From NCBI RefSeq assembly GCF_030272615.1, contig NC_081405.1, positions 471,932,008-471,996,007 of the forward strand: DNA of 64,000 nucleotides, given 5' to 3'. The notes beneath the pieces are model-generated. The model was not told the DNA's origin. It saw only the letters and a program-made list of their open reading frames with translations, and searched no databases. Source of the stretch: Cryptomeria japonica (lineage: Eukaryota; Streptophyta; Pinopsida; Cupressales; Cupressaceae). The position numbers and the translations under genes were made by a program. Shown piece by piece: positions 44,178 to 57,593 of this stretch (its first letter is position 1; each line of letters begins with the position of its first letter).

Positions 44178-44759
44178 TTTGCAAATTACTGAATATTACC
44201 TACAAATTTTTCATCCCATTTTGTTTACAGTATTGCTTTCGTATTGTTCTCCTGGTTTCTTTAACTTTTGGTTGGATCAGTTCAACTGTTATGGATTAGC
44301 CACAAACAAAAAATTGTAGCCACTTTTATTTTTGTTTTTTATTTGCTAACTTGGAACAAAAGTTGATTGAATTATGTTTATAAACTTGGAAAAGAAAGGT
44401 TTTAGGTGGGTCTTTTCATTAAGTCAAGAGTCATGTCACAGTCTGTCATATTGTTTCTGTCATCTTTCTTCTGTATCTTTGCGGAGTCAATGAAAACAAG
44501 CTTTCACATGCATTCGCCAAAGCAACAAATGGGGTCTGAATGGTGAAGATGTTGCAAGGATACATTGACGCATAAGCATTTCCTCACAGTTAACAGAAGT
44601 TTGCCAGAAGGGAAGAGAAATAAATGTGTTCCGAGAAATTTGCAGACTGTGAATAGGTGTGTGAAGTGAATGCAAGGTCAGCTTTTTGTGTTACAAACTG
44701 CTGGGGCATACCTGAGCTCTCACCCTATAATAGAAAAGACAAATGTTTAATAGAAAAAG
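44178..44759 (+). other. intron sequence, nothing recognised
   Basis: AT-rich intron between two hAT elements. I see no coding or repeat signal. Confidence 0.4.
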
Positions 44760-46490
44760 CTATGTTGCTGGTTCCAGTTTGGGCTCGGGTTTGGATTTGA
44801 GCGTTTGGTTCACGGGTTTGGGCAAAATTTTTTTGGGGGTTGGGTTTGTCCATACAAAAACTTATAAAAATCTGAAATATTTACATTTTTGCAGCAGTAA
44901 TTAAGTTCAAAATACACCACCATATTTATAGTCAAGTAACATAGCAAAATACACCACCATATTAATAGTCAAATTTTAGTCAAACTCAAATGTCATGATA
45001 TATATTAAAGTTAAAAAATAATAATGTCAAGTGTCAACAATCAGCCATCATTGATCATTGATCAAATATCACATGGGTCATAAAAAATATCGTCATCATT
45101 ATCCGTATTAGATGACTATCTTCCTGTAGTTCATTTGACTTGGGTTTACTTGACGTGACAATCATTTGTGATTATGAGCTCTATAGACTATAGTCTGAAT
45201 AAACTATGAATGATGTTTCATAGATAACAAATTGTTGACTATCATATCCATGGCTCTTCTTAGAACACTGTGATACATAGGATACTCTTCATAGAACTCT
45301 ATGATCTGTCTTTTGATACCACTATCATTTGAAGTTTACTATGACTCTCATGATGGCTTATTTGTACACTGTCTTTGTTTGGTGTTGTCCTTGTTTGTAA
45401 ATTCATGACACTTCAAGGTCCTGTAAACTCAAAAAGAAGCAATCTTAATATGTGTAAAGTTCTTATTAGAAGATATAAAAATAAATAAGTTGACAACTAT
45501 AGATATTGGAATAATTGACATGGTCCTATACCCTATTGTCCGCCTAATCTAAGAATTCTAGTCATGCTTTTGATCCAAATGGCAATTGACCTCTTCGTGT
45601 TGATGACGTTCTTTCTGCTACTGTGGGTATCTAAGTTGCAGGATTTGCTGGTCTGAGGGCCTGGTACTGGTCCGGTTCGGTTCTAGTACTGGTCTTGGTC
45701 TTGGTCACCGATGGGTTCAGCGAGGGTTTGTGCCCGGGCAAGCTTTTTCGTACGGGGCAAACCCAGATGCTTGGGCGCCCAAAAACATTTTTTTTTGCAA
45801 TCAGCCACTTGAAATCTGCTTGTACCTCAAAATCTTACAAATATGTCTCTGACTTGACTGATAGCATTAAATTTGTGGTGAGGATTGGATTGTGAAGGAT
45901 GCATACATAACCATGTTCAAGTGCAAAGGACCCATTTCCAAGTTACAAAACACACCCAGTTTGATCAAGGTGTTGAATACCACCAACATGCACCCTTATA
46001 TAAAACAACCTTATTGCTCCTTACCACAGGGTTTACAGTTAATCTTGTATACCCTCAATCCTCCAGAAGTTTGTTTTTGCCTTACTATATACCAAAAAGT
46101 GGCAGCGTTGACTCCCAAATGTTAAAAGAGTACCACCAAGGGCTTCAGAACATCCTCAATATCCCAAACTGGAGCATTATTAATCAATGTGAATGGGCAT
46201 CAGATATATTAGTTTAATGATCAGAGAACAACATTGGGGTGAAGAACATTCAAATCAGAATGGTAGTGCTAGATGACCATAGAAAAGGCTGTAACACAAG
46301 GCATAGGAGGTGTCAACACAAGTTAATCAACCAGAGTACAGTTGGCAGGTAGCAGTGGTTTCCTCTAAGAGCTCCAGTTTGCTAGGTCTTCCTCTAATAT
46401 ATACATTATCAATTGCATCTTAGAGCAGATATTTAATTGTTGAAACAATGATACTTGAACTTGATACTATTATTTTGATATTGAACTTGA

Positions 46491-46521
<31 letters not shown>

Positions 46522-46629
46522 ATAGTTTTTGTAATAACGATCCCAAACCCCTTTTCAAATTTTTGCCGTACCGGCGTTCCGGTTCTTCGAACCCAAATTG
46601 GTGCCCAAACTTGAACCAGCAACTTAGGT
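44760..46629. mobile_element. hAT-like non-autonomous element 4
   Basis: The left end CTATGTTGCTGGTTCCAG and the right end, complemented, CTAAGTTGCTGGTTCAAG form inverted repeats that continue as GTTTGGGC on both sides. They resemble the ends of hAT 1 (CTAAGTTAC[C/T]GGTTC). GGGTTTGG/GGTTCGG words lie inside both ends. No transposase was recognised, and no matching 8-bp flanks were found, so it is old or the ends are slightly misplaced. Confidence 0.6.
46496..46521. repeat. (TG)n microsatellite
   Basis: About 13 TG/GT units, preceded by a single interrupted TGTGC. Confidence 0.95.
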
Positions 46630-46648
46630 GGGTATTCATGGGCCTGGT

Positions 46649-47174
46649 TGTTAGAAAATTTCGAGCCATATATTACAAATCTCCACATAACCCAAATAGA
46701 GAGATCTATGTAACAAGTATGTACAATTCATATGCAAAGGAATAGACAACATACCATCAAAGATGACACAAGCTATATTGTAGGAAAGCCTTCAAAAGGG
46801 AAAACCTAGCCTCCAAAAGCTCCATCAGTCATGTATTATTCAGCAATGAAATCATTACAACTCATCTTCATAGTTCTCCATGAACACTTTTGAAACACAA
46901 GCTCTCTACAAGAACTCCATGTGAACAAGCATGTAACCACACATCCCATGCCATGCTTCAAACCCTGATATATTCGACAAGAGATTCTCTCAACCCCTTA
47001 GCCAATTCGGCTAACTAGACAACCTTAGACAACTACCCATGTTCTTGCTTTTATAGAATCAAGTTCACAAAACCACCAAGTGGTATTACCATAAAATCAT
47101 GTTACTAATACCACGAGATTACAAAATCATTAACTCGTTTAATATTGGGTACTAAGTTTTCAATTTATTAAACA
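46649..47174 (-). repeat. 3' LTR of the copia-like element
   Basis: 526 bp, + strand TGTTAGAAAA...TTAAACA. It is diverged from its partner by many substitutions, which points to an old insertion. Confidence 0.7.
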
Positions 47175-48752
47175 TGCATGAGCTCAAGATAACTGTAGCT
47201 CAAGATCCACAAGCATGAGAAGACAAAGCATCAAACATAATACAAACCATTGAGTAAACTAAGAGTGGGGAATGAGAATGCTCCTCCAAGATATGCAAGT
47301 CCTCATGACTCGTCCAAGAGCGATCTCCTCATAGGTCCATGTTGAACTCATGCCCAACCAAGGTGTAGGCTCCTCAGTCTTTCTTGCTGAAATCTCATCA
47401 AGAGTAGTTATCTCAACACATATCTCTAATCATAAGAGAACTCTAAGCCTCACTTGTGTCTTCAAGTATCCATGGACACTTGTAACTGATCAATTGATGC
47501 CAAACTCCAAATTGCAACATAGCATCATCTTGAAGAAATCGAACAAACGATCAAGTACTCAATACCAAGACAACCAAACAAGATCAATGTCAAAATCCCA
47601 ACCAAGGAATCAGGTACTCATCATGACATCTTTATCTCACATCTCCTAAAATATCATATGCTCAAATGAACATATCAAGCACCTATATCATGCCGAAAAA
47701 CTCTAAATGCGTAATCAAGAGTACACCATAACATAATAACAAATGTCCTATCAAACAAGGATAACATGTCAAATGGCAAAGCATAAACAAAACCTCAACC
47801 AATGATTTCAAGAGTCCTCCACGACTCCAAGATGTCAAACATCTACAAATCATCTGAAGATAACATTCTCATGGCAATGAAGCCAATGATGTCAAAGAAC
47901 CATCACTGCATAGAAGAAACAAAATCAAAGAGTCCATTCATTACACCAACAAGCACTGCAGAAGATCACCCACCATTAACTGGTGAAGCCAACATCACTA
48001 CCACAATCTCCCACTGAATCGTGATATCGAGATCTCCATGGCATCATGACAAGCCATCCTCTTATTGAAGATCATCGGTGGCCCCAACAAGATCAAATAA
48101 GTCTACACCAAGAGCCCCCAAAAGGAAGAGTCAAACCATGATCTCCAAACCAAAAAGATACAACACCACCAAACATCACTATCACAAGCTCCCATTGAAG
48201 TGTGTAAACAAGCTTTTCATGACATTGTGATTACAATCTTCAATTAACCAAGGCCCTCACACAATCAAAGAACTAAATTGCAACAACATGAGCTCCCAAA
48301 AGGCAAAGTAAAACCATGATCCTTAAACGAGAAAATACACCGCCATAACCAATCAGGAAACAATCCAACGCTACCAAAACAGGTACCTGTAGAAACAATC
48401 ATGTCCTGCTAAAATCCCAAAAGCAAGGGACATCCATGACACCATGATCACCACCAATTGTACCAACATCAAACTCCCATGGTGTCACACTTTTCTGCAT
48501 CACACAATCAACAACATATGTCCCACATCATGATTGTACCTGGTAACAACATCTATCCTTGTCAACATAACAAACAAACCAACAAACAAGTGACGAAACC
48601 CAGCCACCAATCTAAATCTGCATCGACATTGAATGGTCTGTGAGTATAGACAACCCACATCCAAGTCATATTTACAACTTGTAAGTATAGACCACCTACA
48701 ACACTGCACAACTTGCAGACCCAACAATGCAACATACAAATCTAACAATATA

Positions 48753-50155
48753 TGTAATGTCCCCTCTTTCCTAGTGGTCACTCAGGAGACAAAGATTTGC
48801 TTGTTACCCATCTCCGTAGGTGAATTCAGTGGATAGGAGATGTTTGTCTAGCAAAGGAGATTCATACTTAGCCAATTTTGGCCTTGGGCAACTTATTTTA
48901 TAAGCACTTATGTTATTTTATTTCCCAAGTCACTTTTTTCTAAAAATAGACATTAATTTTCTGACTTTATTAAGTTGAAAATTAAAGTTCAATGTTAAAA
49001 CATAAAGTGACCCCTCCTTTTGCACGCCTACTTAGGCAAGTTGTATTTTAATTAAAGTGGGCCCATTTATTAATGAAATAAGACCCTCTAATAATGTACG
49101 CCCAAGTTCAGGAGAATATTCCAAGTTGTCATAGCATCTAGAACCCTAAAGTGGCGCCTAGGGTTGGAGGTTAATTAAAAAGGTTGAAGGCTCTCATTTT
49201 GGTATTCGGTGATTCATTTTTTAGGCATTCTATGGGAATTGGAGCTCTGCAAATTCAGAAATGCAGCAGATCTACATTGGGGAACAAAACCTCCTCAATT
49301 CTAGGTGAGCTTGGATGAAACCCCAAGTCACAAAACTGAGGAATTCATCCAAAATTCTTGTTTGGGCTTCAATAATCAAACTTTATCAGCAATTGTAGTC
49401 CTGAAGCAGCAAGGGAATTAGATCTGGGAAGCAATTAAAGGCAGCCACAACCTTTCCCAGCACCTACGTGGCCTCTTCTAGCCAGCCATACCACTTTGGA
49501 GGTATTTGGGGTATCAAATAATTCATACAATAGTGATTAGGGTTGGAATAAGGAAGGAAATTCATTGTCAGCACAGCAAATAAAGTGATTTGTCAGACTT
49601 ATCCAAGCATATGTGATTAATATGAGTGATTCTTTGTGGAAAATTAGGCAAATTCAGTGATCTTGCCTGGGAGCCTGGAGGAATCAGTAGCATAACTGTC
49701 AACTCTTGCAATAGTTGTTTTTGATAATTATAGTTAGTGCAAATAAACCTCATTAGAGGCATTGGTCTACCTTGGACGCCCTTATATTCCAATTAATTTG
49801 AATTCATCAATAAAACACATCATTCTAGGCTTGACGTGGGACCCCTGGTATGCTATTTGTCCCTCTATTGAAATAAATCTTTCAAAATTGCAATTGTTGT
49901 TTGCTGTAATAAAAATCAGAATTTTGATTTCCTGATCAGTCAATTATTTCATAGTAGAAAAGGTCCAAAAAAGTGTCATTGTTGTGTTTATTTCCTTTTC
50001 AAGCATTGTATCACCATTTGGCATCAAAAATTCAAAAACACAAAACCAAACCAAACACTTCCTTTTGCTGGTCAAAGAAAAATCAGAAAAGAGAACTATC
50101 CAAAAATCAGAAAATTTAGTTCAATTTTCAGATAAGCTGGAGAAGGGATCTTTCA
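48753..50155 (+). mobile_element. solo LTR, TGTAATGTCCCCTC family, copy D
   Basis: It starts TGTAATGTCCCCTC. The start, the word CCATCTCC and the later AATTATAGTTAG...AAATAA region match the element beginning at 63000. ATATA flanks both 48748-48752 and 50156-50160 with a CA end at 50155, but the flank is low-complexity, so the right boundary is tentative. Confidence 0.6.
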
Positions 50156-50762
50156 ATATACTGATAACCATGTCAAATGAGAGTTTTTGAAATTTACATG
50201 CGAGTAGACAATGACTCAAACATCAAAGTACTAAGATTTGATTTGTCATAAGCTCATAGAATCACCATAGTCACAAGAAACCATAAACAGCTCAAATGGA
50301 AATAATAGCAAATATATCATGGCAAAACAACTCCAAACTTGATCCACTATGTAGTGCTCCGAACAAGCTTTCCGTTGATTATGAGAAGTCCAAAATCCAA
50401 CTTTGTTTTCACAAGTTATGACCACTCCAAGATCGAAAGGAAAATCTGATTTTCAACAAGCATTTCATTGTCAAAATGGAAAAACCTAGAAAAACCAATC
50501 ACACCATTGTGTAGTGCTCAAAACCATCTTTCCAATGACTATAAGAAGTTGAAAAACTGACACTTTGGGTAGAAGTTATGCCCACTAGGAAAAATCTGCA
50601 CAATTTTGCTATAAACCAAACCAATGGTAGCAATAGGGTGGCTCCTAGAGGGCCCCTTCGGTGGCGCCTGAGAAGTGCTCTGGTTGAGTAGGGGTGGTGG
50701 ACCACTAATGGGCAGACCCGATGCCAAATAAACTCTAGTTTAATTTAAATTTTCTTGGTGGA

Positions 50763-51005
50763 TTTTTTTTTTTTTTTTTTTTCTAACATCCAAGTGGTGA
50801 TCTTGATGGTCACCCATAGAATTGGGGTCTTGCACCAGGGAGGCTAAGCCTCTATTGGTGACAGGACTTGTTGGTTGAGGGCCCATGAATTTGACAACGC
50901 GTATGTGTGACTATAGTGATGCAGAGGGGTACGGGGTTGGGGTAGGTTCTAAAACCCCCCCACGACCTAAAATATATATATATATATATATACTTTTTTT
51001 TTTTT
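50763..51005. repeat. poly-T and AT microsatellites
   Basis: T20 at 50763-50782, an (AT) run at about 50971-50992 and T12 at 50994-51005, within the copia-like element interior. Confidence 0.9.
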
Positions 51006-51483
51006 CATTAATTTAAATAAACCTATGAAAACTTTTTGTGTAGGAAAAATTAAATATTTTTTCCTTTGGCCTCTTTGCAACTTTTACAACCATGCAAAGG
51101 GGGCAAGGGGCAATTTTTTTGCCTTTGTTTTCAACTTTTCCCAAATTGGGTGAATTATTTGTCAATCTTTGTGTCTCAGGCCTCTTGGATCCAATGGTGA
51201 GGTATGTTTTGGCCCAAGAGGTCATTTGTGATTTTTTTTCTCCAAAACCTTCATCATGAAACACCCATAAAAACCTTTTTCCAACTCAGATTCATAAACC
51301 TAGATCTGCAAAAAATAGCCACAAATCTACAACTTCAAAACTGCAAATTTGCAAAGAATGACCTGCACAAAACCTTCATACCTTGCCATGTGTTCATTTT
51401 TTTCTGCAAGTTCTAGATTCAATTTATCACCAAATTTACTCCAACAAACGTTATACAACCGCAACCATCGCTTTGATACCAAA

Positions 51484-51995
51484 TGTTAGGAAATTTCTAG
51501 CTATATGAAAAATCTCAATAACCCATATAGAGAAATCTATACAAACAAGTATCTAGAATCTATATGCAAAAGAATAGACAATATACCATAAAAAAATGAC
51601 ACAGGGTATGCCCTGGGAAAAGCCTAACCTCCAAAAGCATCCATCAGTCATCTGTTATTCAACAATGGAATCATTGCAATACATCTTTAGAGTTCTCCTT
51701 AAACACTTTTGAAACACAAGCTCTCTACAAGCACTTCATGTGAACAAGCGTGTAACCACATGTTCCATGCCATGCTTCAAATCCTCACAAATGCAAAGAG
51801 ATGCTCTCAACCTGTTAGCCAAAATGGCCAACTAGCCAACATTAAACAACTACCCATGTGCTTGCTTTTATAGAATCAAGCTCACACAAAACCACTAAGT
51901 GGTATTGTATAAAACCATGTGACCAATACCATGAGATTACAAAACCATTAACCCTTCATTTAATATTGGGTATTAAGTTTTCACTTTATTAAATA
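51484..51995 (-). repeat. 5' LTR of the copia-like element
   Basis: It starts TGTTAGGAAATT on the + strand. Similarity to 46649-47174 ends near TTATTAAA. The adjacent PBS-like site supports the orientation. Confidence 0.7.
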
Positions 51996-52034
51996 TATTT
52001 CCCCAATATTAAGTTAAATACTTTTCCCATGTGA

Positions 52035-53800
52035 TGTAATGTCTCGTTTTAGGAACAATGCAATATAATTACAAAATGCAATACTCTGATACCACTTGTA
52101 ATGTACCCTTATGTTATCCTTTATGAATTATGGAACAATTAACTTGCAAAGATCAATTGCAAGAGATTTCTTTCCTCAAAACTTATAAGAATCAATTGCA
52201 AGAGACTTCTTTCCTTGAAAATCTCAGTAATACTATAAATATTGATCTTTGATACCACTTATAAATGTTTAGATAATGCAATTGATCAGCTATATATAGA
52301 TAATGATAATATTATTCAAAGAACAAAATATATATTGGATATTGATCACTGCTGTATCTGATATAACTGATAACAATTATGCAAGGATGATCTTGATGTT
52401 CAATATGATATTAGCCTTCTGATTTGACAAGGGAGAGTATGCTATATTGTCTTCCTATCGCCTATAGTGATGAATTGTTATTTCTGATTTCAATCCTTAA
52501 ATATATGCAATGTATATATGATGATATCATGTGTAGCTGTTGCTGTTTCAGATATGAATATGTATTCTTGCAACGATGATAATGATGCTGTTTCTGATAT
52601 GATCGATTTCCACTTGCAACAATGGTTCTGTCCCTGAATATTGCTTTCAAATTATGCAACCGAAATATGCCCAAAGGCTGATGCTCTACGAGCAAATCCA
52701 ATAAAGGATACAGATGAATAAAGGTTTCCAAAATACCACAGGGACGGGTTCACTAGCATAATCCCGCTCCTGATTGGATTCCCCCACCCTGTCTCTTTAG
52801 CTGCCTTTCTCCTTTCTGGATGGGGTTTTTCCTTTTCCCTCCTTTCTCCACATCATCCCAGTGCTAGGGATTCTTCTATGGATCCTCTCCATCGGGCTGA
52901 TGAGTGTAGGTGTTCAAATCGCTAGCCTTCCTCCCTTAAAGTGTGATTAATGGCCTTCTTATATCTTGCAAATCAAATGGTTTGTACTTCTTTATGAACG
53001 AGGAGATACATCTTATTCCCAACACGTATCTTCATAACTAATGCCAATTGCTCTTTTATGTTAAGGCATAACAAATCGGGTTTGTCTCTCTAATTAATGA
53101 TTAATCATTATACTGATCGCTGTTGACTTGCTTACAATTATCCTTAATCGTGCCTCTTCAAGGTATATCAAATGATCGATTAGATTACTTGTCTAATCGC
53201 TGTTATCAATCGATGTTTAGCATTAATCTATGCTTGTCTACGCTTGTCAAATTGATGCTTATCATTCCTAATTGCTACCATCAATTACTCCCATTGTAAA
53301 TGCCTTAGTCGATCTTCTTTGTTACTGATCACTGATCTGCATATTGTATTTTACTTGATATCTTCTTCGACTAATGATAATATATCTGGCTTTATATGAT
53401 TGGTCTGATCATAGCAATCGGATGTTTGTAGCATCTTCTGTTATTGGATATCGATGGGGACTGATTGATCTGCCTATTCAATAATGATGGATCATCGATA
53501 TGTCTTGCTGTGATTATCTTTATGGGATCATTAATTGCTGCTTTCAGTCACCTTCTGTCTTGTATGCTTGGATGGTTGATATGGCTCTGCTAATATCAAG
53601 TCTATAGTTATCATGCTGACTGATGTATCGATCACTTGTATCTTCACTATTTCTTGATTGATAACTTACCGATCTAAAATCTGCTTTCATGATGATGATC
53701 TTCTTACTTGGTATAATAGAAGTATCAAAGAGCACTTGTCCTTGTGAGCTCAGTGGTACTTGATGGAGATATCTGTCATCTGACTCATCCTTATATCACA
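52035..53800 (+). mobile_element. solo LTR, TGTAATGTCC family, copy C
   Basis: It starts TGTAATGTCTCG and ends TATATCACA, and is flanked by TGTGA at 52030-52034 and 53801-53805. 1766 bp, same ends and similar interior to copy A (1189-3043). No coding capacity. Confidence 0.85.
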
Positions 53801-53805
53801 TGTGA

Positions 53806-55984
53806 AGCACCACATTAAATATTTACCAATGTTACATACAGCACATAAAGTGGCCCCAAGAATGTTAATTCTATGTGATGCACATATCCCCAGGCGCCCT
53901 AGGTGTATCACAAATAATAATAAATTAACTGTTATAACATTATGCAAGGTGTACAAAACCCGATATCCTAACAATGGATGATCTTCAGTGCGGAGGTAAT
54001 TGTATAACAGAAAAATTGGCAGATGTAGGCACTTCTAGAATGAAAGTCATGGTCATGTAATATGTTATCCTTATGGGTTAGTTTGGATGAAACAAGAACT
54101 CAGACTTCCAATCCTGCTTCTTATCCAAAGGCAATGGACATCCTCATGTTGATGACATGCTGTCTGCTACTGCTGGTTAAGTACAAGAATCAAGTTTATC
54201 TCCTCTGCCTCCAGGAAATGATCTGCAATATTGAAAGAACTTTGATATGTTATCATTAAAGGAAGATTTATAGATAAGAGTTAAAAAATGCTTCTAGGCT
54301 AAAAACTGAAACTAAAACAACACGAAGAGAAAGATCTATGGCAGGTACCATTGCCATTTTCTGAGACATGATGGTGTAAACCAACAATCTAGACCACAAA
54401 TGTCAAAACTGAAGTTATGAAACCAGGCCTAAAGTCCATAGTAACAAAGATAACGTAAACAAGATCAAAATTGAGGCCCTCCAATATTTGTATGTAAATA
54501 TGCCTGTGTAATTGAACTTCATGTTAGGTTTGATTTTGGGAAGCTAGCAAACTCTCCTATATCAGAAAAGTTGAAAACTATGTTTTTATCATTACAGCTT
54601 TATGGATCCCCAATAATTACTCTTTTATGTCCAGAGTGATCTATTTAGCCTCAAGGAGTGTGGAATTCTTTTGACATTTTAAATAGAAATTTATAAGGAG
54701 CTATGCTCATGATCCCTGCTGTAAGTATAAAGTGCACAATAGTGGTGCTAGCATTTAAGATGGATTTATCAGAACCATTTTTCTTGCTAGAGATAAATCT
54801 ATTTTATAATGTACATTCATTTCACAGTTTTTTTAAATTCCATTGCCACATAAACTGTATAATTTTGTGGCTGGGGGCCTTCATTTTTCTGTCCAGTCAG
54901 TTATGAAATGATAGGTTTGTATGATGAGTCAGTATGCTTGTTGGATATGAAGTTCAGGAATATATAACTTTCTTTGTAGGAAGTTAACAATACACATGTC
55001 AAATATCCACTTGGTAGGTCCAGATGTGTGATCAATTCTATTGAACTACTTTTTCTCTTCGAGTGTCAACTTTTGTTGGATGCAAATATCCTAGAGGGAG
55101 TTGATAGTACCAAGAGATATATGAACCTAGATTATCAATCATAACAACTGAATCATGGATCCACTTTTCATTTTTTTCTTTTAGAGGATCGGTAGAAACA
55201 TACTCTAGAATTCTTTATTGTGTTCTCAAGATCAACTGTTTCACTTTCTCAGTAAATGGGTTGGACAGGTTAGAGGCCTCTGCTTCTGCTGGCTCGAGAA
55301 GCTTTTTTAGAGTACCTACTGCAGTTGAACAGTGAAGTTCCATGATATTATAATCTATTAGTGGAAGTTGTCATAAGAATTGCTTGTAGGCATCAGCAGT
55401 TCCATTCATTATATATGATTTACCTCATGTAGGCACATGGCTGTATTATTTTTGTACATGTATTATTTTGATTGTTTTATTTACTTCTCTATCTTCTATA
55501 GACTCTAGATTTTTCATTTATTTCACTTAAAATATTCTTCAATAAATTTGATAAAAATTATCATTAGAATGAATTGAATTTCTTTATCTATGGAGATTAA
55601 CCTTTTGATTCTTTTCATTTTTAGATTCATTTTTTATTCTAATAAACACTTCTGTGCAAAGGTATCTTACTAAAAGTAGCATGCATTCATTTGGATTCTA
55701 ATAAGCACCACTATGAAGAGGCATCTTAGTTATAGTAGCATGCATCAAAAAAGTGCTGCTAACATGGTTTATACTAAAACCTTAGTGTATTAAGCTAGAA
55801 TCACTGCTAAAAGATCAACTGATATTCTAAACCTTAATGCTCGTGTAATCTCAAACCCCTTTTGTTTCTTATTCTAAAGTACTCATAAGCATATTTAAAT
55901 TTACTGAGAAATTTAGCTCCTGCTGTATGTATTTGTTAATTGTCAAGTTTCAATGTTGCTCGCTTATTTGAATTGGGTATGCAG
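53806..55984 (+). other. intron sequence before exon 55985
   Basis: 2.2 kb with no recognised TE or gene, ending in the TATGCAG acceptor. It is AT-rich and probably close to ancestral intron sequence. Confidence 0.45.
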
Positions 55985-56083
55985 GCTCTCCATCATCCTT
56001 TCACTGCACCAAATCCAAATGATATGTCTGATCTTTCCACAGCTCGGGCTCTGGCATATGACATGGTGTACAATGGAATGGAG
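55985..56083 (+). CDS. aspS: organellar aspartyl-tRNA synthetase, exon with HHPFTAP
   Basis: 33 codons: [17 protein letters not shown], then [21 protein letters not shown] and the AYD-V-NG block directly precede the glycine-rich motif of class II AspRS, which should be in the next exon but was not found up to 64000. Acceptor GCAG at 55981-55984; donor GAG|GTAATC at 56084. The frame is open and in phase with exon 42770-42841. Confidence 0.92.
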
Positions 56084-56436
56084 GTAATCAAAGAAGTTAA
56101 TGTCACTGGTTCCGCTTGTAGATAGAAGTCAAAATAGATATGTAATGCCCGCCAAAATACCCTAGGGAATATACACTAAACTAGCCTTGAATGGAACAAT
56201 TTTTTTTTTTTTTTTGGTTAACTAACTAATGTTTCGCTTAGCACTAGGAAACATGTTGAGCAATTGTTTACTTAGTTTCTACTTAGTGTTATTAACTTAA
56301 GCATAGGTTATCTTATTAGGTTCTTACGCAAGCATAATATTCTTTATGACACCACACTAACTCCCTAGGGTACATTAGCACTATTACTTTAATATCAGCA
56401 ACAACCCTTATTTACTAATCCACTAGTCATTACTTT

Positions 56437-56748
56437 AAGATCCATTAATCATCATGAATATGCATATATGCAGCCCACTAAATTAGTCCATCACGAAATG
56501 CATCTACAAGTTATTTAATGCAGTGTTGTCCTCATTTTTGAAGATCCATTAATCATCATGAATATGCATATATGCAGCCCACTAAATTAGTCCATCACGA
56601 AATGCATCTACAAGTTATTTAATGCAGTGTTGTCCTCATTTTTGAAGATCCATTAATCATCATGAATATGCATATATGCAGCCCACTAAATTAGTCCATC
56701 ACGAAATGCATCTACAAGTTTTTTAATGCAGTGTTGTCCTCATTTTTG
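56437..56748. repeat. 104-bp tandem repeat, three copies
   Basis: Units start AAGATCCATT at 56437, 56541 and 56645. The copies are almost identical (one visible change, AAGTTATTT to AAGTTTTTT, in the third), so the expansion is recent. Each unit contains the palindrome-like ATGCATATATGCA. Confidence 0.95.
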
Positions 56749-57380
56749 AATATTCAAAAATGTGACAATTGTTACAAAATTTTTGCTCAAAATGTGTAAT
56801 TTTTTGTCTCCAAGGCATGTTTTACGAGGTCCAAAACTCACATTTGTTAGTGTCAAGTCATTAGGGGGTGTCTTTGCCATCATTGTCCAAATTTTGGTGA
56901 GTTCTGGTCTTCTTTTTTCTAGCCTTTTGTGCAATTTTGGGTTTCAAAGTAGTCACTGTAGGTTGAAGATTTTACTCTTAAGGCACACTTCTCGAGGCAC
57001 AATTTTCGTTTCTGGTTAAACTGGGCTGATCTTCGATCCATCCTTGATCCACGCTTCAAATTTCATCACTTTTTGAGTTTGTTTGCTATGTTTTTCCTTC
57101 AATTTCGGGTTTTTTCTTCCTGACTGTGGGTGGAAAATTTCCTTTTGATTGCAAGTTTTATTTTTCTCTTGTTTTAGTGTTGTAGGGAAATTTTAAAACA
57201 ATTACAAGTGCACTTTATTTAAAACTTGTAACTAGTAACTTACTTTTTATTTCCCCATTGCTTTTTATGTCTTTAAGTCATTGTAGGAACTTTTTGGACA
57301 AATTGCAAGTGAATTTAAAATTATAAGTTTAAAAAGAAATTGTAATTTCTTTTAAAAGTTCTTACTTAAGTGATTTTAAG

Positions 57381-57593
57381 TTGTAACAGGGATTTTATTT
57401 CCCTATTACAAGTTTTTATGTGTTGCTTTTAGTTGTAATAGGGATTTTATTTCCCTATTTACAAGTCTTTTATGTTCTATTTTTACTTGTAATGGGAACT
57501 TTATTTCCCTATTACAAGTTTTTAAGTTTTTATTTCTTTTAAGTTGTGTTTTTTTAAAACTTGTAATGGGGATTTTATTTTCCTATTACAAGT
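57381..57593. repeat. four hairpin units TTGTAATRGGGA...TCCCTATTACAA
   Basis: At 57381-57413, 57433-57466, 57485-57518 and 57559-57593. Each is an inverted repeat of about 13 bp around a TTTTAT-like loop. A weaker fifth copy lies at about 57672-57705. Confidence 0.85.

Larger units (their letters stand above)
46649..51995 (-). mobile_element. copia-like LTR element without recognisable pol
   Basis: Two direct repeats, 46649-47174 and 51484-51995, are clearly homologous over about 500 bp. Both start TGTTAG[A/G]AAATTTC and share ACACTTTTGAAACACAAGCT. Just left of the right LTR, 51471-51481 reads as TGGTATCAAAG on the - strand. This matches the initiator-Met PBS form, so the element points to the - strand. 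Between the LTRs I found no gag or pol, only AC-rich sequence and another LTR (48753-50155). No target duplication was found, and the right end may be shortened. Confidence 0.65.

Noticed and set aside
46500..46745. Open frame through the TG microsatellite
   Set aside because: Its length comes from the simple repeat (CVCVCV), and it crosses two transposon ends.
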